Positions 53,904 through 62,720 are shown, numbered from the stretch's first letter. The stretch is DNA of 64,000 nt from Sphingobacteriia bacterium (GCA_011390785.1 JAABRR010000003.1:115662-179661), one strand, 5' to 3'. Notes: a model not told the origin generated them from the sequence alone. Numbers and translations: made by a program.

Positions 53904-56789
53904 ATGGAAGCATTTGAATTCTGGACACAATGGGGCTCCGGACTGAAAGACAGGGAATTTGCCAATGCTCTTACTGCCCTGGGCGTACTTTCTGCAAACT
54001 ACATAAGCAAAGAAATGCAGGGCACTCATATCAGTCCACAAGTTGATAATCAGCAGTTTGAAATACTTGCAAATTCTGCCCTGCAAGCTATTATACAAAA
54101 AGAAGAAAAGTCGGATTTTCCTGTTATCCAATGGGTGTTTCCTGAACCCGATAGTATTATCCAAATTGAACAAAGCCAATTCAGTCTAAAAGAACTACCC
54201 CCCGTGAAATTGGCAAGTATATGGTCTGATATTGCTAATGCAAGACCCACCGAAAGGGAAAAGCCACGCCTGAGAATCAGCGTGCAGGATTTTCCACGAA
54301 CAAATACAATAAGGCCCTGGTTCAGGTTGCTTACAGAAGCAGACCCTGACAATACTTCCATCTATATTAATTTTGACACTGAGCATTCTGAAATCCATGT
54401 AAAATGGCCAATTCGTCTGGGTTACATCCCCAATAACAGTGCGGAGAAGCCGCTGTCAGAAGCCCATGAGCGCTGGCCATCCAATACCAATTCGCGAATG
54501 TTACCAATAGGCCGTGACAATGATAATGCCGATATTCTTGTTTTTGATGGAAGCCTTAAAGCACTCAAAAAGTCACTGAATGAACTTACGGTCCCCATGA
54601 AGTGCAACCTCATAATGATCAGAGGAGCTGAAGACAATCACTCTCCTGATTTTTTCCGGCAATTGAACGACATTACCCTAATGACCCGTGCCAATGGCTG
54701 GGCTTTTATCAGCGAAACCTTCGGTGATGATTCTCTTGCCAACATGCTTAATGATATTGTTGATGAACTGTGTCATAACGTGGCACTGGATTTTGTTGTT
54801 TCTACCATTTTTGCCAATGCAGAATCTGAAAATCCGGATCCGATTATCTTTTTGGGCAAAAAGCTGGCAATGTTTCGCCTGAATCACATGGTGGATAAGG
54901 TAATAAAACGACTCGCTGCGCTGCCGTCCGCGGCAAAAATCAATGTTCTGTCAGATACACGCCATCGACTAAATATTCATGAAAGCGCTGCCTTTGAAGA
55001 TGCTGATGACTTGAAATCGGTTCTGGAAGAAAACAGAGAGAAAATGCTATTCATTGCTGAAAGCACGGGTGCTACAGGTATAACCGAGCTAAACGAATTG
55101 CTGGAAGAAGTTGAAATGACACCTGAAGTTGAACAATCCCGGCAAAACAGGTACATTTCTGTCAAAACATTTATAAAGGAAAAAGGTACCTTTCAACCCA
55201 ACAGACGGGCATTTCTGCTCAATGTACCGGCACGCATCACCATGCGAATTGGGCCGTCTGACGAAAACTGGGCTTACCTTCCTACCCCGGTTGATATGAG
55301 CAGACTCCCTGAACAGGAAGATGCATGGAAGCTGAAAGTGGTAATGAGTGACCCCAACCACATTGTTGAACCCCTGATCAGCAACATTAAATTGCCCAAA
55401 GTTGGCCCAAGTACAGAATGTGTATTCCTATTCTCTCCCGTGAACACCATTCCTTTTGAAGGACGTATTACCGTATTGCATCGTGGCCGGGTTATTCAAA
55501 CAGCTATTTTGAAAATGGCTGTTGCCGAGTCTCCGGATCAAATGCCTGAAACCGATCAGCTGGAGCTCTCTGAGCTTATTCCGGTAAGGAATAGCATCAG
55601 CAATCTTGATGATAGACGACAGTTTGATATGGCAATAGTTACCAACCACACTTCAAGCCAGCGACCTGTTCTAACCGGCATATCAAAAGATCATGCCTGG
55701 CTGGCAAATTTGGAAGCCTGCAAGAGCATCACCGAAGAAATCAATATGGCCTTATCGGAAGTGGCATTTTCGGTAGAGGATTACAAGATGGGGTTTGAAT
55801 CAGAAAAAGGGAAGGAACTTCTGACCCGGCTTGTGTTTAGCGGTTGCGAACTGTACAGCGCCATTGTTGAGTCTGAACTTATGCGCCCCACCAACAGGGC
55901 TGATATGGCCAAAATGGAGTATCTGCAGATTGTAAGCACAAAGAATGACTCCGTGATTCCTTTCGAATTTATTTATGACCGGGAAGTTCCCGATGACGAT
56001 GCCACTCTTTGTTCGCACTGGAAAGAAGCGCTCCAGCAAGGGAAATGCCATCCATCGTGCGACAAGAATCAAAGAAAAACCATTTGCCCGATGGGCTTCT
56101 GGGGGCTGAGCAAAGTAATTGAAAGACATGATGTTACACCCGAACTTGCAGATGGAAACTACGAACATTTGCTGCAATCAGAAGCAGTGGGCAACCGGGC
56201 AACACTAAATCTTGCTGCTCCCGGGCTGTTTGCAACCAGTGCCAAAGTTATTAAGCAAGATGCTCAACAGGTAATTCTCAATTTCGAAAAAGCTTTTGGA
56301 ATGCCACCCATCACTGTGGATACCTGGGAAAACTGGGAAACTGAAGTAACAAATCATAAGCCTCTGCTGATCATTGCCCTTACCCACACCGATGGCAAAG
56401 GTGCCAATGCCACGCTGGAAATAGGCAACAAAACCCTGCGGAGCATCCAGATCAGAACATCACATGTAAGGCCTGGCGATCCAGGAGCCTATCCGCTGGT
56501 TGCTTTGCTCGGTTGCGATACCAGTGGCTCGGCCATCGAATATGGTAAATACATACGGCAGTTTCGTCTCAAGGGAGCAAGTGTGGTTATCGGTACTATT
56601 GCTACCGTATTCGGCGGGCATGCAGCCCGGGTGGCCGAAATGCTTATCGATGGCCTGCAGGCAGAAAAAGGCTCTTCCGAACGCCTGGGCGAGATCATGC
56701 GCAAACTAAAACGAAATGCCATCAAAGACGGGCAACTCATGGCCCTGTGCCTGGTTGCTTTTGGAGATGCCGATTGGAAACTCACGTAA
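53904..56789 (+). CDS. CHAT-domain (caspase-like) peptidase, 961 aa (operon gene 2)
   Basis: Start at the ATG at 53904 (MEAFEFWTQWGSG); a TTG three codons upstream is less likely. The C-terminal 300 residues look like a CHAT caspase fold: catalytic His 828 in LLIIALTHTDG and Cys 871 in VALLGCDTSG, followed by GASVVIGTIATVFGGHAARVAE. Before it lies FIYDREVPDDD and a cysteine group (LCSHW ... KCHPSC ... TICPMGFWGLSKVIER), a likely zinc or disulfide element also recalled from other CHAT proteins. The first 600 or so residues match no family I know and presumably sense or regulate. No signal peptide or membrane helix. It sits between patatin and MBL genes with gaps of 37 and 12 bp. Confidence 0.8.
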   Translation: MEAFEFWTQWGSGLKDREFANALTALGVLSANYISKEMQGTHISPQVDNQQFEILANSALQAIIQKEEKSDFPVIQWVFPEPDSIIQIEQSQFSLKELPPVKLASIWSDIANARPTEREKPRLRISVQDFPRTNTIRPWFRLLTEADPDNTSIYINFDTEHSEIHVKWPIRLGYIPNNSAEKPLSEAHERWPSNTNSRMLPIGRDNDNADILVFDGSLKALKKSLNELTVPMKCNLIMIRGAEDNHSPDFFRQLNDITLMTRANGWAFISETFGDDSLANMLNDIVDELCHNVALDFVVSTIFANAESENPDPIIFLGKKLAMFRLNHMVDKVIKRLAALPSAAKINVLSDTRHRLNIHESAAFEDADDLKSVLEENREKMLFIAESTGATGITELNELLEEVEMTPEVEQSRQNRYISVKTFIKEKGTFQPNRRAFLLNVPARITMRIGPSDENWAYLPTPVDMSRLPEQEDAWKLKVVMSDPNHIVEPLISNIKLPKVGPSTECVFLFSPVNTIPFEGRITVLHRGRVIQTAILKMAVAESPDQMPETDQLELSELIPVRNSISNLDDRRQFDMAIVTNHTSSQRPVLTGISKDHAWLANLEACKSITEEINMALSEVAFSVEDYKMGFESEKGKELLTRLVFSGCELYSAIVESELMRPTNRADMAKMEYLQIVSTKNDSVIPFEFIYDREVPDDDATLCSHWKEALQQGKCHPSCDKNQRKTICPMGFWGLSKVIERHDVTPELADGNYEHLLQSEAVGNRATLNLAAPGLFATSAKVIKQDAQQVILNFEKAFGMPPITVDTWENWETEVTNHKPLLIIALTHTDGKGANATLEIGNKTLRSIQIRTSHVRPGDPGAYPLVALLGCDTSGSAIEYGKYIRQFRLKGASVVIGTIATVFGGHAARVAEMLIDGLQAEKGSSERLGEIMRKLKRNAIKDGQLMALCLVAFGDADWKLT

Positions 56790-56801
56790 AACATTTTAAC
56801 C

Positions 56802-57899
56802 ATGAACCCTTTTTTTCGCATTGAAATGCTGCCGGCACAGCAGGGAGATGCCATTTGGATTGAATATGGCACCACAAGAACACGCAGAATCCTTATTGAT
56901 GCCGGCCCCATTGATGCTTTTGATGATGTAGAAGCGAAGCTGAAAACGTTGCCGGATGGAGATAAAAGGGTTGAATTGGTTGTCATTACCCATGTTGATA
57001 ACGACCATATTGAAGGAATGATCCGGCTGTTTGCTGAAAAACGACAAAAATGGCTGATTGCACCCGAGGATATTTGGTTTAACGGCTACCGGCATATGCA
57101 TGAGGCCGGTTTACTGGGCGGTCGGGAAGGAGATTTTCTGAGTGCCTTATTGCACCGTCGGGCATTGAGCCTGTGGAATAAACATTTTAACAACAAAGCT
57201 GTGAGCACATCGCCCCGGCAAGCCCTTCCTGTTATAGAGCTGGCCGATGGGATGAAAATCACGTTGCTCTCCCCCAGTCCCCCAAAGCTGACGAACATGG
57301 CAAAAAAATGGGTCAGGGATGTTGATAAACACGGGCTCAAACCCGGCGATCTGGATGGAGCATGGGATCAATTACTAAATCATACCAAACTGCACCCCAA
57401 AGATGGCATTCTGGGAGGTCCCGCGGGAATAGATGAGGCACTCAGAAAACAACTCAAAACAGACCAATCGGCCGCCAATGGATCGAGCATTGCCTTTCTG
57501 GCGGAGTTTGAAGGAAAAAGTTGCCTGTTTCTGGGAGATGCCCATGCCGCCATCATTGCTAATGCGATACAGACACTCATCCCTGCCGGCGAGCAAAGAC
57601 TTAAGGTAGATGCCGTAAAAGTGTCGCACCACGGAAGCAGAAACAATATTTCGAAAAAGCTGCTGGACCTTATCAATGCCCGGCATTTCCTGGTAAGCAC
57701 CAGTGGGGCCAAATACAAACATCCCAATAAGCCGGCCATCAAAGCAATCATACAGAGTTCGTTGCAGGATCCGGTACTTTGGTTCAATTACAAATCCGAT
57801 TTTACCCGGCCATGGGAAGAAACCTTAAACCCCAATCTTCGCACCTATCAGGCCAGATACCCGCAAAATCCGTCAGGGGGAATTGGTATTGAGTTATAA
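56802..57899 (+). CDS. MBL-fold hydrolase, ComEC-like (operon gene 3)
   Basis: 365 aa metallo-beta-lactamase-fold protein. The metal motif is THVDNDHIEG (His 64, Asp 66, Asp 68, His 69), with the second His of the usual HxHxDH replaced by Asp, as in several ComEC-related proteins. Later ligands are in LFLGDAH and VKVSHHGSRNN, the SHHGS block being typical of the ComEC/RNase-like branch. No signal peptide, unlike ComEC it has no membrane domain. Possible nuclease or phosphodiesterase. Starts 12 bp after the CHAT gene; last gene of the operon. Confidence 0.85.
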   Translation: MNPFFRIEMLPAQQGDAIWIEYGTTRTRRILIDAGPIDAFDDVEAKLKTLPDGDKRVELVVITHVDNDHIEGMIRLFAEKRQKWLIAPEDIWFNGYRHMHEAGLLGGREGDFLSALLHRRALSLWNKHFNNKAVSTSPRQALPVIELADGMKITLLSPSPPKLTNMAKKWVRDVDKHGLKPGDLDGAWDQLLNHTKLHPKDGILGGPAGIDEALRKQLKTDQSAANGSSIAFLAEFEGKSCLFLGDAHAAIIANAIQTLIPAGEQRLKVDAVKVSHHGSRNNISKKLLDLINARHFLVSTSGAKYKHPNKPAIKAIIQSSLQDPVLWFNYKSDFTRPWEETLNPNLRTYQARYPQNPSGGIGIEL

Positions 57900-58009
57900 G
57901 ATCGAACCTTAGGGCCATGAATGGATATACTTATCTGCTTTCCTTTGTCAATGAATTGTTCTAAAATTGTATGGGGAAACTATCCGGTCGATCTTACATT
58001 TTCAATTCT

Positions 58010-59179
58010 TTAATCAAAATCTTTCTGGAGAATTTCATCCAAAACCTTAACGAAGTTATCAATTTGTTCTTTTGCAATGGTCAGGGCCGGGTCCAGGCGC
58101 AAGACTTCGGCATTGGCCCTTTTAGCCAAAATAAAGCCTTTGGACAAAAGTGCCTCATAAACCTGCATGGATTGCCCGGTAAATTCAATAACCATCATCA
58201 TACCCCTTCCTCGTGCGGCTTTGATTAATGGATGTTTCTGCCTGAGCAAATTCAGTTCGGAAATCAGGTAAGATCCCATTTCATTGGCCCGTTCCACAAG
58301 ATTGTCTTCCTTGATTGCATCAATCACTTCCAGAGCTACACGTGCGCCTAGTGGGTCATTCTGATGTGACTGTGCGTAAAGGAATTGGGTCGGTTCCAGT
58401 TGGGAAATGATCTGCTCCGAAATTGCCGCCACACTCACCGGATAGCCATTGCCAATCCCCTTGCCAATGACTACTATGTCGGGTTGCAGGTTGTAGTGCT
58501 GATAGCCAAACCATTTTCCCGTGCGCCCAATGCCCGTTGTTATTTCGTTGGCCATCACAATTCCACCCGACTCCTTTACCCTGGATGCAATAGCAGCTAT
58601 CAACCCGTTGGATGGAAAGCGAACCAGTCCGGATGAGCTGCCGGGTTCAAAAAGAAATATCCCGATCTGATCGAAGGGAATATTATTAAAATCAGCGCAG
58701 GTTCCCTGGCAACCATCCTCCGATTGGCAACCACAATTCAACCTGTCAAACAAATACCATGATGAAGCGGATTTGGCTGCAGCATCGCCATAGGCGCCAA
58801 AATACGATTCGGCAAGGGTGAGAGCCAGGGGTTTGGTTGAAAGCTTACGGGCAATGCGCATCCCATATTCAACGGCTTCACTGCCTGCAGAAAGGAATTC
58901 GCATTTACCATGAGCCAAACCCGTAATTTCCAATACCCTTACTGCTGCTTCGCTGATCAAAGGGTTGCACCAACAAAACCCCGAATGTGTTATTTTGCTG
59001 ATCTGATCCGCAATGGCACTGTTGATTCTTTTGTTGCTGTGCCCCAGGCAGGTGCACCACACACCCGATTCCAGATCAACATATTCCTTTCCATTCGAAT
59101 CCCATATGCGGCAGTTATCCGCTTTTACAATGTTGTTGATTTTCAGCGTATGGCCTGATGACCAGATGATGCTATTCAT
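58010..59179 (-). CDS. Class III PLP-dependent aminotransferase
   Basis: 389 aa fold-type I aminotransferase of the acetylornithine/ornithine/GABA group. SGSEAVEYGMRIAR-like SAGSEAVEYGMRIAR marks the cofactor phosphate site, ANEITTGIGRTGKWFG the metal-free PLP Asp region (Asn replaces the common Asp in DEV), and VVIGKGIGNGYPV carries the Schiff-base Lys. A Cys-rich insertion (LNCGCQSEDGCQGTCADF) is unusual for the family and might bind metal. Substrate unknown. Convergent with the immune-like operon; the downstream gap holds no terminator that I could see. Confidence 0.85.
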   Translation of the reverse strand: MNSIIWSSGHTLKINNIVKADNCRIWDSNGKEYVDLESGVWCTCLGHSNKRINSAIADQISKITHSGFCWCNPLISEAAVRVLEITGLAHGKCEFLSAGSEAVEYGMRIARKLSTKPLALTLAESYFGAYGDAAAKSASSWYLFDRLNCGCQSEDGCQGTCADFNNIPFDQIGIFLFEPGSSSGLVRFPSNGLIAAIASRVKESGGIVMANEITTGIGRTGKWFGYQHYNLQPDIVVIGKGIGNGYPVSVAAISEQIISQLEPTQFLYAQSHQNDPLGARVALEVIDAIKEDNLVERANEMGSYLISELNLLRQKHPLIKAARGRGMMMVIEFTGQSMQVYEALLSKGFILAKRANAEVLRLDPALTIAKEQIDNFVKVLDEILQKDFD

Positions 59180-59200
59180 TTCAATACTTTATAAAATTGT

Positions 59201-59743
59201 TTAGATGCCCCGCTTTTTCCGCCATTTTTTAATGGCATCCTGAATCGTTTTTCCAGGGTTTTCTTTAAAATAATCTCTGATAAACTGATTGTATTCAAAT
59301 TGTGGAGCTATTTCTGATGGATGATTTTTATCTCTTTTTACTACCGATAACCTTTCCCATTCTTTAACAGCATCCTGCAGGGTAAGACCGGCATTTTCCT
59401 TCATCCAGGACATAAACGCAGTATTGAAACGAAAATGTTCTCCGATTTGCTTTTTGAAAAAGTTCCTGACCTGTTCGGTATTTTTGTAGTTGTCGGTAAT
59501 AAGGGTACCGGGAGTTAACGGTGAACGATTCCAATCAAATCCTGATAGTTTTTTGCGGCTCTTTTCAGTTGGCTTTTTAATTATTTCGTCGTTTTGCAGA
59601 AAGGCAAGAATGCGTTCGGTGATTTCAATTTTTCCACCCGAAGTATTGATCCTTTTTTCGCGACAAAAAGCAATCAGCTCTTTTTTGAGCCAGTACCTGC
59701 TTTTAAATTCGGCAGGTGATAATTTATCTGGAAGTCGGTTCAT
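59201..59743 (-). CDS. DUF6434 domain protein with SAP-like N-terminus
   Basis: 180 aa, basic. The N-terminal 55 residues (FKSRYWLKKELIAFCREKRI ... ITERILAFLQ, quoted in part) resemble a SAP-type helix-loop-helix DNA-binding motif. The C-terminal half has two copies of a helical unit around MKENAGLTLQDAVKEWERL and FKENPGKTIQDAIKKWRKK, characteristic of DUF6434. Its ATG overlaps the stop of the nitroreductase gene by 4 bp, so the two are translationally coupled. Function unknown. Confidence 0.75.
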   Translation of the reverse strand: MNRLPDKLSPAEFKSRYWLKKELIAFCREKRINTSGGKIEITERILAFLQNDEIIKKPTEKSRKKLSGFDWNRSPLTPGTLITDNYKNTEQVRNFFKKQIGEHFRFNTAFMSWMKENAGLTLQDAVKEWERLSVVKRDKNHPSEIAPQFEYNQFIRDYFKENPGKTIQDAIKKWRKKRGI

Positions 59744-60657
59744 AAAAATTCCTCCCCGGCAAAAGTTCTTCGTATTCCTTTTTTGAATTGAACAGCCGGA
59801 TATCCGAATATTACAAAAAGTCCTTCGCGTGATTTGTGTTTAATCCCTTGCTGTTTTCTGAATTTCTCTGCCTTTTTGCCATTCTGAATCAGAGGGTGTA
59901 CCGCACCCAGCATGCAGGTGCCCAGTCCCAGCGATTCGCCGGTAATCATTGCATAAGTTGCTGCAATAATAGGATCAGCCGGATCACTGTAAGGGGTGCC
60001 GTAAAAATAGATTGCCAGGGGAGCATCGTAATTAACGAGATTTTCGCCCTGCTGCATTCCCTCAATATAAACCTTGAAAAGTGGTTTGATAAATCCCCTG
60101 AACATTTCATCATTTGCCTTGCCCCAAAAAGGACGCATGAGTGCCAGAAACCAGTTCGAAACAAACCATTTCATTTCGCCTAAATAATTGCAAAAGTCGG
60201 AGGCAAAGGCTCGTGTCTTCTCCTTGCTGTCGAGCACCAGCACATGTACATCGGATGGGGGTAAGCCCATGGGGGCTGTGCGGGTAGCATCCAATATTTT
60301 TTCAATTGTTTCATTATCTACCGCTTTATCCTTAAACCGTCTCACACTCCGTCGTCGTTGCAATAGTGCTAAAACCCGGGCATAATTTGCAGTATCTTCA
60401 ACGGGTGGTAATTCAAATAAATCATTGGGTGAAATGGTTCGGCCATGGATACTAATGGCATCGGTAGGGCAAACCGCCATGCACTGCCCGCAACCAATGC
60501 AGCCGAAAATTGGATTCGTTGCCTGGGTTGCCTTTTTGTTTGCAAGTGTCAAGCTATAGTCGCTGCAAACAACAACACAGCGGCCACAGCCGATGCACAA
60601 CTCATCATTTATGATTATCTGTGCTTTTTCTTTGGTTCTGCTGGTAGGGATAGCCAT
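59740..60657 (-). CDS. Nitroreductase with N-terminal 2x[4Fe-4S] ferredoxin domain
   Basis: 305 aa. Two ferredoxin clusters at the N-terminus: CIGCGRCVVVC (about 18-28) and CIGCGQCMAVCP (about 52-63). The nitroreductase FMN domain follows from about residue 100 (RRRSVRRFKDKAVDNETIEKIL, quoted in part) and LGLGTCMLGAVHP near the end. Fused ferredoxin-nitroreductases of this type occur in anaerobic Bacteria and Archaea and use low-potential electrons; the substrate is open. Upstream partner of the DUF6434 gene. Confidence 0.88.
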   Translation of the reverse strand: MAIPTSRTKEKAQIIINDELCIGCGRCVVVCSDYSLTLANKKATQATNPIFGCIGCGQCMAVCPTDAISIHGRTISPNDLFELPPVEDTANYARVLALLQRRRSVRRFKDKAVDNETIEKILDATRTAPMGLPPSDVHVLVLDSKEKTRAFASDFCNYLGEMKWFVSNWFLALMRPFWGKANDEMFRGFIKPLFKVYIEGMQQGENLVNYDAPLAIYFYGTPYSDPADPIIAATYAMITGESLGLGTCMLGAVHPLIQNGKKAEKFRKQQGIKHKSREGLFVIFGYPAVQFKKGIRRTFAGEEFL

Positions 60658-61076
60658 TTTATAATTGAGTTGGAAAGCGTTTATTATTGGTGTTAAATAT
60701 TATTGTAAATATACTTCTGTTTCAGATAATTGCGGGTGTCATTTATAAAATTGACACTATTATCGCCTGTGTTAGTCGTTCCTTTTTAAACCAATAGAAA
60801 CAGTCCTTAAGAGCAATGCTACTATACATGACTTATCGGACAAAATGCCACGATCAAACCAAGAGCAAAAGTAATTAGGGAAAAATTCAGCCAAAAATCC
60901 AAAGAGATGAAGGTGCGTAATAAGGTAATGAAAGTCAGTAGATTTATTGGAAAGTGATGAGGCGTCAATAAGTATTTGGCAACTAAATCTACACAGATTA
61001 ATATGTGCAACTGTTAAATGGATTCCAAAACTTTGATTTAATCCTTAAATTTGTGAGAGATAATACAATGTTTATT
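60658..61076. other. Intergenic region without a convincing gene
   Basis: About 420 bp, AT-rich. A hydrophobic 62-codon minus frame (60822-61010) is present but has no start context or family. Nothing else recognised. Confidence 0.4.
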
Positions 61077-61333
61077 ATGGATTTGCAAACCACAAAAATA
61101 ATGGTGATGCAAAATAATGAATGTTTCAAAAGCATCATTATTGGATAAAATCAGCACTATTCTCGATGAAGAAATGATAGTCGGTTATACTACCGGTGGT
61201 AGGTTCTTTGACCGCACAACAGTATAATGAACGGTTGCTGGTTGCCGAAAAACAGATAGAATCAGGAGATTACAGCACACAGGAAAATCTTGAAAAGGAA
61301 ACAGAGAACTGGTTATGGGCAACTATAATTTTT
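61077..61333 (+). pseudogene. Frameshifted antitoxin-like gene
   Basis: Three frames together read MDLQTTKIMVMQ, then MNVSKASLLDKISTILDEE (from 61117), then SLTAQQYNERLLVAEKQIES and TQENLEKETENW. This resembles small Bacteroidota antitoxin-type proteins of about 80 aa usually encoded before a RelE/ParE toxin. Two frame changes (near 61115 and 61195) break it, and the normal stop after ENW is lost so that the frame runs on. Confidence 0.55.
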
Positions 61334-61339
61334 TCTGGA

Positions 61340-61561
61340 CAACCCAGGCGTGAGCTTATCGGAAATTACGAACGCAATGAGAACCTACCGTCCATTGAAA
61401 TGGCTGCCAGGATGGCAAAAGCTTTCGGGGTTACTGTGGATTTTTTAATCGGGGAAGGGGAAAATGCGTCCTACGACAAGCAACCCGTAGAACGCATTAA
61501 CGATATACAAAAAATGGATGCAGATACCAAGAGTATCCTTTTCAATGTTAGTGATGCCTAG
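61340..61561 (+). pseudogene. 3' part of an XRE-family regulator gene
   Basis: Reads RRELIGNYERNENLPSIEMA, AKAFGVTVDFLIGEGENAS and DIQKMDADTKSILFNVSDA, the second half of an XRE helix-turn-helix and the C-terminal helix found in stand-alone Bacteroidota XRE regulators. The first helices are missing, replaced by the antitoxin remnant in frame; the stop comes early compared with relatives. Confidence 0.65.
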
Positions 61562-61567
61562 GTAGTC

Positions 61568-61660
61568 GCGCCGCAAGGCGCTTCTCTACTGGCGATTTTC
61601 GGCACGTCTCCTTGTTTACCCCACGATTTATAGGTAGAGACGCGCATAACGGCGCGTCTC
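61568..61660. repeat. GC-rich palindromic repeat pair
   Basis: GCGCC-GCAA-GGCGC (61568-61581) and GAGACGCGC-ATAACG-GCGCGTCTC (61637-61660), strongly GC-rich against the AT-rich surroundings. GTAGAGACGCG...GCGTCTC palindromes are known as dispersed elements in several genomes. It sits exactly at the break between the XRE and Rhs fragments. Confidence 0.6.
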
Positions 61661-61679
61661 AAAATCGTTGATTAACAAA

Positions 61680-61830
61680 TTAGGTAAGAGTAAAAAATAA
61701 AGAATCCGCACTATGCCAGCGAGCAATCTGCGGGTCATAAAATCTCGCCCCGTAATCATACCAATTTACGCCAAAAAAATCGTGTTTCTCATCGGCCTTA
61801 CCTGCTCCAAAACAGGGTACTCAAAGAACG
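61680..61830 (-). pseudogene. Orphan Rhs core fragment
   Basis: The minus strand reads [20 protein letters not shown] and continues WHSADS, matching the Rhs core end [20 protein letters not shown] of the gene at the right edge; a run of about 70 bases (61708-61775) is nearly identical to 63853-63915. After WHS it diverges and stops within a few codons, so it is a displaced old Rhs tip. Confidence 0.75.
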
Positions 61831-61913
61831 TATAATGCCCAATAATACAGCTTTTTTTCTTTTAGTAAATACTTTTGAGTGATTGATATTTTAATAATAA
61901 CCGCTAAATTTTG

Positions 61914-61921
61914 TACTTTTG
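61914..61921 (+). promoter_or_regulatory. -7 box TACTTTTG of the toxin-antitoxin operon
   Basis: Exact TAnnTTTG 46 bp before the antitoxin ATG. An identical box lies at 61870-61877. No good -33. Confidence 0.4.
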
Positions 61922-61967
61922 AAATAGTTTTCTAACCAATACCGAATTCTGCAAAAATTTAAATATC

Positions 61968-62210
61968 ATGAACTTACAATATATATCAGACAATAAGGGG
62001 AAAACCACAGGTGTGTTTATTCCTATTAAAGATTGGGAAGAGTTAAAGAAAGAAATAAAAGGACTTAGTGAAAAGGAAGAGCAGTTGGTTGAGATTCCGG
62101 AAGAATATAAGAACATTGTTAGAGAGCGTATTAAAGCAAGTGATGCTGACCCTTCAAGGTTATTGGACTGGGATAAAGCAAAACACCAATTAAAATTTAA
62201 ACATGCCTAA
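61968..62210 (+). CDS. Type II antitoxin (ParE/RelE-associated)
   Basis: 80 aa, acidic and helical. N-terminal MNLQYISDNKGKTTGVFIPI is Phd/YefM-like: a short beta/alpha DNA-binding part, followed by a charged tail (RIKASDADPSRLLDWDKAKH) that would wrap the toxin. It overlaps the toxin gene by 8 bp, the normal layout for co-translated antitoxin and toxin. Expected to repress its own promoter at 61914-61921. Confidence 0.8.
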   Translation: MNLQYISDNKGKTTGVFIPIKDWEELKKEIKGLSEKEEQLVEIPEEYKNIVRERIKASDADPSRLLDWDKAKHQLKFKHA

Positions 62211-62514
62211 GCGGTTTAATATTGACATTGAACCTGAAGCTCTGGAAGATATTCAGAAAGGAATTGATTATTACGATAGTAAAAGGATTGGCTTAGGCGA
62301 AGAGTTCTATAATGCCATTGATGAATATATTGAATTTCTAAGGACAAACCACTACGCTTTTGCCATAAAATATGACGAGATTCGTTGTCTGCCTCTTAAA
62401 AAGTACCCTTACACTATTCATTACAAGGTTTTAAGCTCTCAAAAAACAGTAAGTATAAAAGCGGTATTTTGCGACTTTGAAGACCCTGACAAATGGGAAG
62501 GAAGGACTGGGTAG
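62203..62514 (+). CDS. ParE/RelE-family toxin
   Basis: 103 aa. Typical ParE pattern: FNIDIEPEALEDIQKGIDYYDSK, then GEEFYNAIDEYIEFLRTN and the beta-hairpin CLPLKKYPYTIHYKV (quoted in parts), ending with VFCDFEDPDKW. Members poison gyrase (ParE) or cleave mRNA on the ribosome (RelE); this sequence does not decide. A decayed copy of the same family follows at 62561-62696. Confidence 0.82.
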   Translation: MPKRFNIDIEPEALEDIQKGIDYYDSKRIGLGEEFYNAIDEYIEFLRTNHYAFAIKYDEIRCLPLKKYPYTIHYKVLSSQKTVSIKAVFCDFEDPDKWEGRTG

Positions 62515-62560
62515 ACAATTTCCCTAAAGGTATCCATCAAAAGCAAGTTGCCAAAAACAT

Positions 62561-62696
62561 TCTTTCAATGCCATTGATACCTACATCCAGAATTTTAAAA
62601 CTAAGCAGGCGTTTGTGAAGTGATTTTAACCACATCCCTTACACCATTGACGGGCTTATCAGGTCAGTGAAGCTGAGGAATATTGCGGCGTTGTGA
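62561..62696 (+). pseudogene. Decayed ParE-type toxin copy
   Basis: Two frames read SFNAIDTYIQNFKTKQAFVK and then NHIPYTIDGLIRSVKLRNI, aligning with FYNAIDEYIEFLRTNHYAF and KYPYTIHYKVLSSQKTVSI of the intact toxin just upstream. The start and the end are missing and a frameshift lies near 62621. Confidence 0.65.
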
Positions 62697-62720
62697 GAAA
62701 TAATACCCAATACTTAAAAT

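Noticed and set aside
60822..61010. Hydrophobic 62-codon frame on the minus strand
   Set aside because: No promoter, no recognisable family; AT-rich DNA on this strand easily gives hydrophobic codons.
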